A DNA stretch of 64,000 nt from assembly GCA_023053575.1 (NCBI GenBank), contig JAKZAP010000005.1, positions 1,860,001 to 1,924,000 of the forward strand, in the 5' to 3' direction. Of this stretch, positions 12,172 through 22,849 are shown in pieces. Every line of letters starts with the position of its first letter. Position 1 is the first letter of the stretch. The notes beneath the pieces are model-generated. The model saw only the letters and a list, made by a program, of their open reading frames with translations, ran no database searches and was not told the origin of the DNA. This stretch comes from Branchinecta lynchi (Eukaryota; Arthropoda; Branchiopoda; Anostraca; Branchinectidae). Both the position numbers and the translations under genes were made by a program.

Positions 12172-12798
12172 AGTTTAACTGAAGAGGCAGCTTATTTTCT
12201 CATCTGATATTTGAATACATTGAAATATTTTGACTCATCTGAGGGTTTTTGTATTTTTCAACCTACAGCTCCAGTCATAACGTTCAAAGTGTGCGCTACT
12301 TGCAGGGCAAACCAAAGTTCATCCAGACGCGGAGACTTTGAATTTAGACAACGGCCTGCATTTCCAGAGCTAAAGATGCGACAGAGTAGAGATTACGTCT
12401 TTAGAAACGTATTAAAAAGGATTTTAGGATAAAGATGATTTTGATTTGAGTTCTCCTTGTCTCGGTCTTGTCTTCTCGTTACTGCCTTGTCACGTTCTAA
12501 AGCTGTTTTATTGGCATTTGGCTGACAGGACCGAGACAAGGGTAAAACTTAAGTCTTGCAATGAGTCTGATATTTTTATTTTATTTTCCAGTAATGGATT
12601 ACGTTTGTTGGTAAATATTTCAAGCTTAGAGGGACAAACTCACAGATATACCACAAATCCGAAATAATACGTTTATTCTATGAAATTTATTATCCGTGGA
12701 TACCGGACAGACGACGTAACAGATTTTTATCAGTAATATTTGAGTGAATAAGTGGAATGTTACTAGACTGTTGGAGCTCAGCACTATTCATTTAAACT
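12172..12798. mobile_element. TTAA-type inverted-repeat element, family 1 (copy c)
   Basis: TTAA (12168-12171) precedes AGTTTAACTGAAGAGG, and ATTTAAACT is followed by TTAA (12799-12802). The left 60 bases align well with copy b at 583, and the last 50 bases with copies a and b. The centre is longer and different. Confidence 0.75.
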
Positions 12799-12815
12799 TT
12801 AAGATTATTACTAAA

Positions 12816-13258
12816 AGCACAACTCTTACTAAAAATGATCTTTCCCCTATCGAATGGATGAAAAAAAAGGTTTTAGATAATACCATTACTTTCCACCTCA
12901 AACTAACGATTCTCTTGTTAGGGCTTGCGGATTGTATCCAGCCGAACTGCTCTCCGACGCGGCAGCTGGGCGCAAAAGATTTGAAAACTAAACGTGCCTT
13001 GGTTGAAAAGTGGGAAAACTAAGCAAATAAAAGAAGTAATAAACCGAAGATTATCACATCGTTATGTGTTTAAGAGGTGTCAGCGAACAATGAAGATTCC
13101 AGCATACTTTTCGTTGGGTGACGGGAAAACTCGGCAAGGCCGAAAAAGCGTTAAAATTCGTAGTTACGAAACGAAAAAATGGAGAAAGGTCGGACTTTTA
13201 GAAGGTTATAATTCCATATGGGGTATATTATAAAAGGCAGAATAAGCAAGAGGAGTCC
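12816..13258. mobile_element. TTAA-type inverted-repeat element, family 2 (copy a)
   Basis: The body is clearly homologous to 53770-54226 along its whole length. Left end is AGCACAACTCTTACT; right end is AGCAAGAGGAGTCCT before TTAA (13259-13262). The left duplication has decayed to CTAA. Open frames inside are not conserved between the two copies. Confidence 0.78.
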
Positions 13259-13566
13259 TTTAAAACTAAAAAGTCTTCGACCCTTTACCCACCCTGCACA
13301 TTTAGTCGTCACGTTTTAAGTGTTTTCCGTTTGTCCACAACGCATCTAATTTCACATTCGTCAACTAGATCGGTTTCACATGAGATTAGTAACAAACTTT
13401 CGTGACGCTGGTCAAGCCATCATTGAATGGAAAGTGGTCTTAACCAACTGCATCTTGCTAAAAATCGTCTTCACTTTTGCTGGGGTAACAGGGATTGTCT
13501 TAGCTAGCTTGAAGGCTTCCATACTAGTGGTAAGACATCTTTCAATTCACGAAAGACTTCGAATTT

Positions 13567-13725
13567 ACCCGATTTTTAAGTAGTTTCATTCCACCATTTA
13601 TTTCTGGTAATTTCTTGTAAGTGTATTAGTTAATTTTTTTCTTGTGTGTCTGTGTATTTTGTAAATTTGTATTCCTTTTCTAGCTTTTAGCTATTCGGAT
13701 AAACTGGATTGATTGTTGATTGAAA
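13567..13725 (+). mobile_element. CR1-like LINE 3' UTR copy
   Basis: This is nearly identical to 49003-49137 and to the reverse complement of 8164-8300: GTAGTTTCATTCCACCATTT, TTGTAAGTGTATTAGTTAA and GCTTTTAGCTATTCGGAT, then a TTGATTG tail. It is a severely truncated 3' end only. Confidence 0.85.
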
Positions 13726-14108
13726 CATAGGTGTAATAAGCTGAATAGCACTATACGCGATTCCCCCTTCAAATATTTGTTGGTTTTGAGGCTCTCCTGC
13801 CGACTTTGGAGAACATGTCGGAACAAGAGTAACTCGTTTTTGAACTCTTCTCAGCTCATCACCGGAAAGTAGTCGAAAGAGCTGTCAAAACTGGAGTAGA
13901 CGGTACCGTTTTAATATTCCTGGGACAGTATTTTTAGTTGGAAAGGATGTAAATTTCAGTCGGTTACCTAATTCTTGAAAGCTATAGAAATTTAGGAGAC
14001 CACAGGAATCACCCGGTGAACGTTCCGGTACGCTCTGTTGTCTGTCTGCACGAATCACTCGGGTAAGTCGCATGTCGGGTTCATCCCGGTAAGCTCTGAG
14101 TCTATACT

Positions 14109-14590
14109 TCCAACCTCCTGTAAATTCCCTGAGACAAGTTCCGATAGATTCCCTGGTCAACTTCTGGTAGATTCCTTCAGCAGTGAATAATCCGGTAGAT
14201 TCCCCAAAAACCATCAAGTTCTGGTGGATTAACACATTTTAACTGGCGCAGCTTCGCCGCACCACTCAAAATTTACCGGAATGAATTCCCCCCCCCCCCT
14301 CGGGACTGCTGGCATGCAGCAAAATTCCGGTAGATTCCCTGAGCCAAATTCTGGTAGACTCCGGGAGGAAAAAGTCCGGTATATCCCCTGATCCAACCTC
14401 CTGTAAACTCCCTGAGACAAGATCCGATAGATTCCCTGGTCAACTTCTTGTAGATTCCTTCAGCAGTGAATAATCCGGTAGATTCCCTAAAAATCATCAA
14501 GTTCTGGTGGATTTAACAAATTTTAACTGGCGCAGCTTCGCCGCACCAGTCAAAATTTACCGGAATGAATTCCCCACCCCCTCGGGACGC
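14109..14590. repeat. Tandem duplication of about 285 bp built from GGTAGATTCC units
   Basis: Two copies (from about 14109 and 14392) both run from TCCAACCTCCTGTAAA through GCAGCTTCGCCGCACCA to GGAATGAATTCCCC and CTCGGGAC. Inside each copy a short phrase, GGTAGATTCCCT, recurs every 20-30 bases. Frames translating it (GIYRxFxSR-like) reflect the periodicity only. Confidence 0.8.
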
Positions 14591-14599
14591 CCCTGCTTA

Positions 14600-14665
14600 C
14601 AACTGCTCCTAAAGCATCGTAGCTGACGTATCCGTTTAATGCATTATTTAAATATGTTACACACA
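14600..14665 (+). repeat. Penelope-like terminal-repeat end, inverted partner of 11898-11990
   Basis: TAAAGCATCGTAGCTGACGT, then ATCCGTTTAATGCATTATTT, is the reverse complement of the fragment at 11898-11990. Confidence 0.65.
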
Positions 14666-15122
14666 CATATTTAATAGCGCCACAGTATAAGTCAACTATT
14701 GGTTATTCTTGCGAGATTTCGGCTGTTCTTGGCTAGGGCTATTCAGGCTGTATCTAGAATATCGAACATTCGATGAAATAAATGAAATTTTGGCAACTAT
14801 AAATATAGTTAAAATATTTAGGCAATCCTGTCCGTTTACAGCATAGCTTAAATAAAACTTAGGACAATAAGTCCTTTGAGAAGGCTTTAAATCAGAGAAT
14901 TCAATCTGCCAAAGGACGCTATTATAATAAAAGTTCTGCGCTTTCGAAGGAAATGGAGAAGATTTGGATGGCTCGACCTTTTGTCGCGTGAAACGTTCAC
15001 AGTATGTTTGGTTATGCTTTGGGTAGCAGCTGGGAAGAAAATAGCCAACCAAAACGTGTTGTGTATCCAGGTCGCGTCCTGCGACTGTCTGACAAAATCT
15101 CTGATAATTATTGGTTTTCCAG

Positions 15123-15334
15123 AACCGTTGTCGCCTGCTTGATCCGTACGCATCACCTGATCAGATGGTGAGCAGCTTCGTCAATCAAATAAGCGATTTC
15201 CACTCCACCGAACATATCAAGAGCCAAGCGTCAGATGTTGGAGTGACTCGAGAAACTGACCTGTCAAAATCTGTTGCAAGTGGACATTACAAAGCAGAGA
15301 AGCAAAAGGACAAAATCACGTCGGACGAGGGCCA
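15123..15334 (+). CDS. SAM-domain regulator (SAMD11/7-like), most upstream exon found
   Basis: This is an internal exon of the SAM gene. It begins after a strong acceptor (TTGGTTTTCCAG) and ends at a CA|GTAAGT donor, so it enters in phase 0 and leaves in phase 2. It supplies 70 complete codons, from NRCRLLDPYASPDQ to KDKITSDEG, plus two bases of a Gln codon. The peptide is polar, Ser/Lys/Asp-rich and without a recognised domain, as expected of the disordered N-terminal half of this family. The split Gln codon (CA|A) is completed by the next exon at 17521, and this phase match is the main evidence that the two belong together. An ATG lies 12 bases upstream, inside the acceptor tract, so it is probably not the start. 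The true 5' end was not found in the window. Confidence 0.66.
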
Positions 15335-15672
15335 GTAAGTCACATTATGGCATTCGGTCTACTTTGTTGACTTTAGCCTCAGATCTTCGTCAGGATTTTA
15401 CGTCACAGTCCTTTCTGCCGGTGTCAAGCAGGAGCACGAACATCTTTTATAATTACCATCAGTATGGAGTGTCAGCTTTTTGACGGATAAGAACTCCTGT
15501 CGCAGTAAAGCTATTTTCAGCTGGTCTTTCGCACGCAAATTTTCGCTCTCGCAGTTTCGAAACTAGAGAACCGAACAGTTTTCTAGCAGCGCCGGATTAC
15601 CAAATAAGCGAAGTAGGCATCCCCGCTCCGTTTGTGGCCCCACGATAATGGATCAGAACAATATGCTAATGG

Positions 15673-16015
15673 TGGTGTCGGGTGATATTTGGATTTTTCG
15701 ATATATCGATATTTTTATATCGATGTTTCTTTACCATGTTTCGCTACAGGATACGTCTCGTTTCGCCCAAAATTTAAGAACAAAATTCTCGTTAAATAGC
15801 ATTTTGCACCATCCCAAACGTCGAATAAATATGAAATGAGTTACGGAAAACAAATTGCTCCAGTTTTGGATATATAAATGTAGGTTATGTTGGATTATTT
15901 ACAATAATCATGAACGAACAAATATCGTTTTCGATATCGATATTTACGTTTCGATATTCGATATCAATATCTGGTCCGATATATCGTTATCGATATCAAA
16001 TATCGCCCAACACTA
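15673..16015. mobile_element. hAT-like element with ATATCG-rich interior
   Basis: Ends TGGTGTCGGGTGATATTTGG and, on the other strand, TAGTGTTGGGCGATATTTGA form the inverted repeat. The 8-bp flanks GCTAATGG (15665-15672) and GCTATTGG (16016-16023) differ at one base. The interior is dominated by ATCGATAT repeats, giving strong self-complementarity. It lies in intron 1 of the SAM gene. Confidence 0.8.
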
Positions 16016-16689
16016 GCTATTGGTTTGATCTTCAAAGGACACCTCGGACTGAATGTGTTTTTGCTCAGATATTCTAATATAGTTGACCACTTTACAATAA
16101 GCTGCGCTTACAGAAATTACACACGGCTTTGGCTGTTTTTAGCCTCTTGCCATGTCCCTTGCCTTGGATGGCAATCGCAAAATCTGAATAACCGGTCTCC
16201 GGACGGATTAGCTGCTCGGAAACAATGATCAGGCGCATGGTCCGTCATGTAAAGAGAATAAACGAAGCAACCGTGATAATCAGTGTATTGGGGTACACTT
16301 ATGAAGTGAAGAATCTCGGGAAGGAGAATGGACGGAAGTACTACTGAAGTGAAAGGATTATTATCATGAGTACAACGTGTCCTTTACAGAAAATTTCAAT
16401 CAAGCTTTCTTAAGCTGTTTCGGGGCATCTCTCGCTGGAGTGCTCTGTTAGCGCACACTTCGTTTATTTGTTCGTTGAGTCAACCTAACTAACTATAGAC
16501 GTCACAACAGAAGTTTAATATATCATGTATTTTTTACACCGCTAAATGGATGGCTGGTGCTGCTTCAGCCCTTGATCACAGGTGTATTTGTTTTACCTCG
16601 AACCTCAAGCGGACCCTTAAATATTCCTTCAACCTGAACTGACCGCGAATCATTTCTGACAGTGCAAAACGGATAAGCTAAGTCAGCTG

Positions 16690-16850
16690 AATGTTATTAG
16701 AGCTTTTTCGGCCCTTCTTGGCAAGGGTCGTCTTCACGCTCGAGCTGGAAAATGAACTTGTACATACATCTGATATAGCTCTAATAAAATTCAGCTGACA
16801 TATCCGTTTTAAACTGTCAAATAAAGAGGACCTTGTCTAGAAGGTCCGAA
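16690..16850 (-). repeat. Penelope-like terminal-repeat fragments
   Basis: The reverse strand reads GACGACCCTTGCCAAGAAGG then GCCGAAAAAGCTCTAATAA, and CAGCTGAC lies at both edges, as in the copies at 51601 and 58735. The hammerhead core is mutated (GTGAAGA for CTGANGA). Confidence 0.65.
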
Positions 16851-17137
16851 ACGTCGCTAGATGAAATCTCCGCTAACTCACCTATTTAGCACAGTCAACT
16901 CAAGGGGGTTAAGTCGGAATAGTCCTTACTGCCCCATGTCTGGGGATACGAATGAAATGTGATGCACCTGATGTGTGAATGTAATGGATTGGATGGGTTG
17001 AGGGAAGAAGTGTTGAGAAAAGGAGCGTATGATGAGGAGCGGATGGTTAAAGTAATGAAACATGGTTGTTTTACGGAGGTAGCTTCCGATGAAGCATAGA
17101 GCAAGGTTTATTTAGTTGGAATTTGCTGAAAAGATAA

Positions 17138-17410
17138 TGTCGTCGGTGTGAAGCGGAAACCACGTATCTGGTCAAATTAGCGATTTCCACTTTTGACACA
17201 GTTCTACTCGCCGAAAAATTATCGTCGAACGGTGCGTATCTCGATTGCCTCCGACTCATAGTTTGGGAGATACAACCAAGATGGAAACCAGGTATCTCGG
17301 ATTAACATAGGGGGCTGTACTACTAACGATAAAAAGTTATTAGGTTTTTTTCAACTCCTGAAAAGTTTTGAAAAAGGGAGATACTTGGTTTACGCTTGAC
17401 ACCGACGATG
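17138..17410. mobile_element. Inverted-repeat element (TCGTCGGTGT ends)
   Basis: The left end GTCGTCGGTGTGAAGCGGAA and the right end, read in reverse as ATCGTCGGTGTCAAGCGTAA, form an inverted repeat extending to about 30 bases with mismatches. No coding capacity. It lies about 110 bp upstream of the acidic exon of the SAM gene. Confidence 0.65.
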
Positions 17411-17520
17411 TATTTCATTTGTTTTATTTTTCTTGTATTGTATTACCATAGCCCTCGGGCTTTGTGTGCTAATATATATCAGATCATATCATATGACTCT
17501 TATTACATTTCTCTTTACAG

Positions 17521-17579
17521 ATTTCATGATGAAAGTGATGATGACAGCGACGATGACGAAAGCGAACTAGATCACGAAG
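17521..17579 (+). CDS. SAM-domain regulator, small acidic exon
   Basis: This 59-base exon lies between acceptor CTCTTTACAG and donor GAAG|GTAAAT. It contributes one base finishing the previous Gln codon, 19 codons reading FHDESDDDSDDDESELDHE, and one base (G) of an Asp codon completed at 38699. The peptide is almost entirely Asp/Glu/Ser, a typical acidic linker. Human SAMD11 also has a short Asp/Ser-rich stretch early in the protein, but I infer no homology at that level. Phase 2 entry and phase 1 exit both fit the neighbours. The following intron is about 21 kb and full of transposons. A small inverted-repeat element ends about 110 bases upstream. Confidence 0.68.
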
Positions 17580-19240
17580 GTAAATTTTTCCAAATCTTTT
17601 TTTTTCTGTTTTCTTTGCCTGGCATTCCGATGCGTTGCCTGAATCCAGAAGCTCAGATAGTTCTCCATACGCTAATTATAAGTTCGGCTAGTGCACGACT
17701 CGCTTCTCATTTCGTTTTGTTACTTACATGAGATAACACTCGCTACATATGGCGATTATGATAATCGGCATAGGTGACATTGTAATACAAACGGTAGCTA
17801 ATAATTCACTCCGCCAGTCGACGGCTACATTCTCTACTGTTTCGAAAATTTGTTTTACGGGTCTCCAACATCAACCTGTATTACAAGCTTCTGATTAAAT
17901 CTTTCTTATTTAATTACTTGTAAATCATGCCGACTGTCAGAGAAAACACACGAAAGCCCAGACCAGAAAGTTCATTTCTGTGCTGATTAGATGAAGCACT
18001 TTATGTACTCGTCAAGAGGTTCTGCACGAATTGTCAGCCATGCCGTTCGCCTCATTTTTTGTCCGTATTGAAAATGCCCATCTGTCGCGACGGTGAATTC
18101 GTTTGTGACTGTCACAACAGCAGATGACGATGGGTGTAGTGGTCGACCCTCCCAACGGTACATTTTGATTCATTGGTACTTGAATCTCGGCGCAAAACAA
18201 TAACAATTATTTTTTATACCCAACTATAGTAATAACTTGTTATAATATCTCTTACCAAGTGACCAGCACAGCTTTGATAACAACTGTCGGTTTTCATTAC
18301 AATAAACAGCTAAAACTGTCCAAATTCATTTCCAGCCGCGTTTGAAAACCACGGAATTAGAAACAATTCGAACACATTCGAAACTTCACCTGAATCAACA
18401 AAATTTCAAAACTAGGTGTTTGTAGACCCGTTCTAGTGTATCTGTTGTTGTAGTTGTTTTTATTAGAATCAGTGGCATATATTTTTGTCAGTGTTGCTGT
18501 GATTCTTATTTATTTGTATTTCTTTATTTGTGACCCGCTTTTTGGATAACAGCGGACTGTGAGTAAAATACACCTATTAGAACACAAAACAATGTAAATA
18601 AACATGACTACATTCTTTTCATATAGTTTAAAAACACATTACATAGACTTACAATTTTAACACAGATTAAGGAGTAAAAAAAAGAAGGGGGGTCACTATT
18701 GATAACGAATAATTAAACCACAAGAATTTATAACAGCAGTCACTACAAGAATTAATTGCGTGTTAGACGAAACACTCCCGAACCAAATCTTCCTTTGAAT
18801 ACCGGTAAATACCTTCGTCCACAGCCAAAATATTGTTATATCGCATTTTATAAATGTTGTTCAACGATCACACGCTTCCGTCCATATGCTGATCAAAAGC
18901 CGTCGTTTTACCATCCGCTGTTCTTATGTGAGAACTTTTATTTCTTCATTCATAACTTTTGACTGGAGACTTCCCATTCCCACAAAAGCTTGTGAATGGA
19001 ACAAATACCCCGAGGCTGTGTTTCCGGTCATTGCTATGCCCTTTAAGCCACCAATTTCGACGCCAAAACTTTGATTTCTCGGAGTTTAGTACTTCGCAAT
19101 TGCTTTTGTCTATGACCACGCTTGAGGTTAGTACGTGAACGCTCACGGCGCCACAATTACAGTGTGGTTAACAACACTTTCCAGCGCATGCCACACATTT
19201 CTCGAGTGCGATAATAGACTCGGACTTGAGAATTTCAAAT
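17580..19240. other. Intron 2 of the SAM gene, 5' part: nothing recognised
   Basis: No exon, RNA gene or terminal repeat was identified. The sequence is AT-rich with ordinary short open frames. Confidence 0.5.
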
Positions 19241-19250
19241 CACTGCCATT

Positions 19251-19659
19251 AGTTGCGTTTTTGTTCGGCTTTTGCCTTTCCCTTTTCAGCTTTGGCTTTT
19301 TATCGTTTTCAGGACTTTTTTAACATTCTTGCGTTTTCGCAAGTTGCCGTTACTACTAAGGACTTTTCACTTTTCTCGGATGAAAACGCTATTTTGACAA
19401 ATGCGGTTTTATTTGTATTTTACTTGCACTTCAAATTTTTCATCTTTAAAATCCGAGGCAGTCTCGAAGTACTGATTTTCACTTTGAATCAAATTCTTCT
19501 TTTATTGAATTTTGGGATAAACTGGCTAAAGTAGCGAGGCAAAAAGCCAAAAGGAGAGCGTAGCTTGGTCAAAAGAGTGCTTAAGACCATTTTACGAAAA
19601 CGCAAAAAAAGTAAAAAGCCGTCGAAAAGTCGAGTGAAAAGTCGAACAAAAACGCAACT
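19251..19659. mobile_element. AGTTGCGTTTTT element (copy a), 3-bp duplication
   Basis: The left end AGTTGCGTTTTTGTTCGGCT and right end GTCGAACAAAAACGCAACT are inverted. Flanks are ATT on both sides (19248-19250 and 19660-19662). The interior has repeated GGCTTTT/AAAGCC-type segments. No transposase. Confidence 0.78.
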
Positions 19660-20184
19660 ATTGCTTGGTTCCGGGGAATTATCCTAAATAGACTGCGAGT
19701 GAGACGAGAGGGTTCTGAGCTGTGACTGATTTACCACAGAAGTTTGAAGCCCCTTCGTGAATCCAATGCGTCTCGTCGTCATAGGCTGATCTTTTGAAGC
19801 GCTACCCAGATGAACGGATATCCGTCTCTGATCGAAGCTCGCTCGGAGACTTCGATGTTGCACCTTCTACACCTCACTCAGTGGCATCGAGCAAAGTTGG
19901 GGTCTGCCTGATTTCCCTCATCCCTAAATAGGGTCTACCTTGACAGATAAGGTACAAGAAATGTTGTTCTGGGGATAGTTTACTCCCTTGACTAGTGATC
20001 AAGGCGTGAAGGGATGCGAAAGGCTTGAGTGGTTTTTCGCTTAGCTGGCTGCAGCATGGTCCCACATGGTCTTTACATTTCTTTTTAATGGCAGTCGAAC
20101 GATGATGGCAATCTTGATTCCTTCAGAAGACTGGCGAAATATTGGATGGCTGGAAATGTTCCCAAACTTTGCACTGTCCTGTCA

Positions 20185-20370
20185 TCAGGCCCGTACCCAG
20201 AAATTTATTTCGGGGGGGGGGGGGGGGTCTTTCCGGGGGGGGGGGTGCTGACCGGACAAAAAAGTACAAAAAACACATAGATCAGAGGGAAAAGCCTATA
20301 AGAATGATTATTTTTGTATGTTTCGGGGGGGGGGGGTCTTCAACCCCCTAACCCCCCTGGATACGGCCTT
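20185..20370. mobile_element. Short G-tract inverted-repeat element (CCGTACCCAG ends)
   Basis: The left edge GGCCCGTACCCAGAAATTT and right edge CCTGGATACGGCC are inverted. Three long G runs lie inside, with AAAAAGTACAAAAAACACAT between them. A homologous element in the opposite orientation lies at 25953-26163. Confidence 0.72.
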
Positions 20371-20388
20371 GCCTTTCATACATACCTT

Positions 20389-20881
20389 AGTTGCGTTTTT
20401 TATTGCCGTTCCTGATCTCAGTTCTTCTTATTTCTCGTTTTCTATCACCTTCCAAGTTCGCACTTTGTTTAATTGTCGTTTTTGCTGAAGCTGAGACCGT
20501 GTCAGTTCTCGGTTCTACAACACCTGCGAGTGAAACGTCGAACTGTGACGCAGACGCAGTTCCCGGTCCGAGTTCGCCTGTCATGAATAAATTAACCCAA
20601 CAAAATTTAAAGTCCTGGAAAGTGTGTTTGGAAATGGATGATTACAACTTGTATATTTCAACTACAAGAATTGCCTTTTCACTGTCAAGTGTAACTACCC
20701 TTTATTGACTTATTTAGGCGATTTTATGAATGATTTGCAGGGATGATTATTTTCCGTTTTTATTAACCTGCGTCTTGAAACGGCGAAGGCGTCAGGCGTC
20801 AGGCGAACTGAGTGTAAAAACAGAAATTAAGCTTCAACGGCGAACTCACAGGGGAACTTAAACGCGATCAAAAACGCAACT
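20389..20881. mobile_element. AGTTGCGTTTTT element (copy b), 3-bp duplication
   Basis: AGTTGCGTTTTTTATTGCCG starts the element, and AAAAACGCAACT ends it. Flanks are CTT (20386-20388) and CTT (20882-20884). The interior differs from copy a. Confidence 0.76.
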
Positions 20882-21065
20882 CTTGTTTTGTTTTTTTCAA
20901 CCAACTAAAAACAAAATTTCAACACATCAACCTGGAGAGAACCCACGATAAAGTAGGGTACCCGACGACAGCCAAATTGGCAAACTCAGCCGCATATGTG
21001 AACTCGAAGGAGAGGATTCTCAGCATGCAGAATTCGCGTCTGAAGTGATAGGGCGGATGCCCTCC

Positions 21066-21503
21066 TCACTTCACCAAAAGATGGAAGACCTTCACCAACA
21101 AACATACCTGAAGCACTACAACTCCAAGAGAACCCATGCACCACCTTAGAGAATTGTTGTATAGGGCCCGAAAAGCACTCTCACGCTTCAGCGTAAGCCT
21201 GTTCGCGAGGGAAACGCAATAAAGTTGAGTACAGTACGCTCTGAAAAGAAGAGATTTTACAGGAGCATAGCACCTACTAAATCTACAAATTAGCACATTG
21301 GCACGGGCACGCAAAGGCCTGGACAGGGCTGCAATGTGCAATTCATCTCTCGGTTTCGGAGTAAATATGAATCCGAGATACTTGAACGATGGTCGCATAA
21401 CCAACCACCCAATGGGTGGGCGGAATTGGAGAGGGACGGTGCTGGACAGAAAAAAAGATTGGTCTAGATACGCCACTGCAGCTCGAAGGATGATTCTATC
21501 CAC
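21066..21503 (-). pseudogene. LINE reverse-transcriptase thumb fragment
   Basis: The - strand frame contains FKYLGFIFTPKPRDELHI, then VLICRFSRCYAPVKSLLFRA and YCTQLYCVSLANRL, followed by AYNNSLRWCMG. This order (KYLG, R-C-VK-LFRAYC, LY, AYNN-R) is that of the region after the RT active site in a common metazoan LINE group. The upstream catalytic domain is missing. Confidence 0.65.
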
Positions 21504-22849
21504 GACACCACGACTACCGGAGTGATGATAATATACTATTTAACAACTCGTTCCGGTGGCTACACGGACTTGCATGGAAATGTAGTGCGTCTGGCATGTT
21601 TGTGGAGGGCCTTCCTTCTTTCGGGGAGCTTCGGCGTCGGACTATCTTTTCTAGCTCCAGACCCGAGTTCTTTGCTCTCAAAACCCCATGCTCGTGATTC
21701 TTTCGAGTCCCCAAATGAGACTGACGTTGCCTGTGTGGTTAGTTTGGAACCGCGAACTTCACGTGTGCTGCGTAGAAGGCTCGCAGTCTTAAAGTGTATT
21801 TTGTTGTTGTTTTTAAGTATTGTATGTATAATGGCTCTCGAAGCCGTAGTGCAAAATAAGCGATGAGTAAAGGGGTTAGGTACTCGGCAATTTTCAAACT
21901 AAAAATTTTACCTTGAATTTAACCTTAAATAAACTTTTCAAAAATGCCATTCTTTCCCGGAGCTACCCGGTCCCACAGTGGGTCTTTCTTCAGCTCCAGT
22001 TTCTGAGTAGATGGTGCCGGGAGTAATTCAGAAGTGGGTGTTTGCTCCGTTTGTCAATATTTATGATACTCTGGCGGAAGAAAAAGCTAGCATGTACCCC
22101 AGAGAGTAAAAATAGTATATTTCGAGGCCGTCTTTAAGTACTACTGGACGCCCATTCAGTAACTCTGCGGTATAGCGATGTGTTCTCGTTGACAACGGAC
22201 CGTGTCTTGTCTTCCAATTGACGACACCTGTTCCCGGCTTCGAAGTCTGCCTGGAATACTGTCATGACACTTCGGGTCATAAAACAACCAGGGAACCGAA
22301 ACTGAAACCGCAGCTTGTACTAGCTAGCTATGGATGGTTTCTTTACTTAAGTTATTTTAACAAAATGCACCAACAGCTATTTTTTTCGTCTGACTGCTCA
22401 ATTTCTTTTTAAGGCTGCAGCTATGCAGGTAGCCAAGCGTTTAGTATCATCATTTAGTATCACTGTCTTCATGGTTTAATATCGAATTTTTCGAAGGGTT
22501 CTCTGTCTTCGGCGAACCCGATCGCATGTCAGTTTGAAGAGCTGATGATCTATGTTATATTACGAACAAATCTTGGAGAAACCAAATCTCACGCCGTTCA
22601 GACCAGAGCAGAATAACACTAAGGAGTAGCGCAAAGAATTGAAAAAAAGTGTCACACACTCGAATATCTGCGATACTAGCACCACCAGCGTTAGTGAACG
22701 TCCCTACTGAAATTCATTCAATCGTTCACCAGAGCTGGCTCTGATAACTTCATATTCTGAAGATAAGCCTTGAGGCAAAAGGGATCACGGGCTCATGGGG
22801 ATAATGAATTTTGTTTAAAAGCACATCTGGAAGTACCTTAACTCGCGAT

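Noticed and set aside
12744..13233. Two Lys-rich open frames that looked like a small gene
   Set aside because: The region is a TTAA element. The homologous copy at 53770-54226 does not keep either frame.
13885..14500. Frames with repeated GIYR/ESTG/LTRESIG peptides, possibly a repeat protein
   Set aside because: The peptide periodicity follows a tandem duplicated GGTAGATTCC nucleotide repeat, with frame breaks between copies.
15111..15122. ATG at 15111 as the start of the SAM protein
   Set aside because: It lies within the pyrimidine tract and acceptor (TTGGTTTTCCAG), so translation starting there would need an unspliced message.
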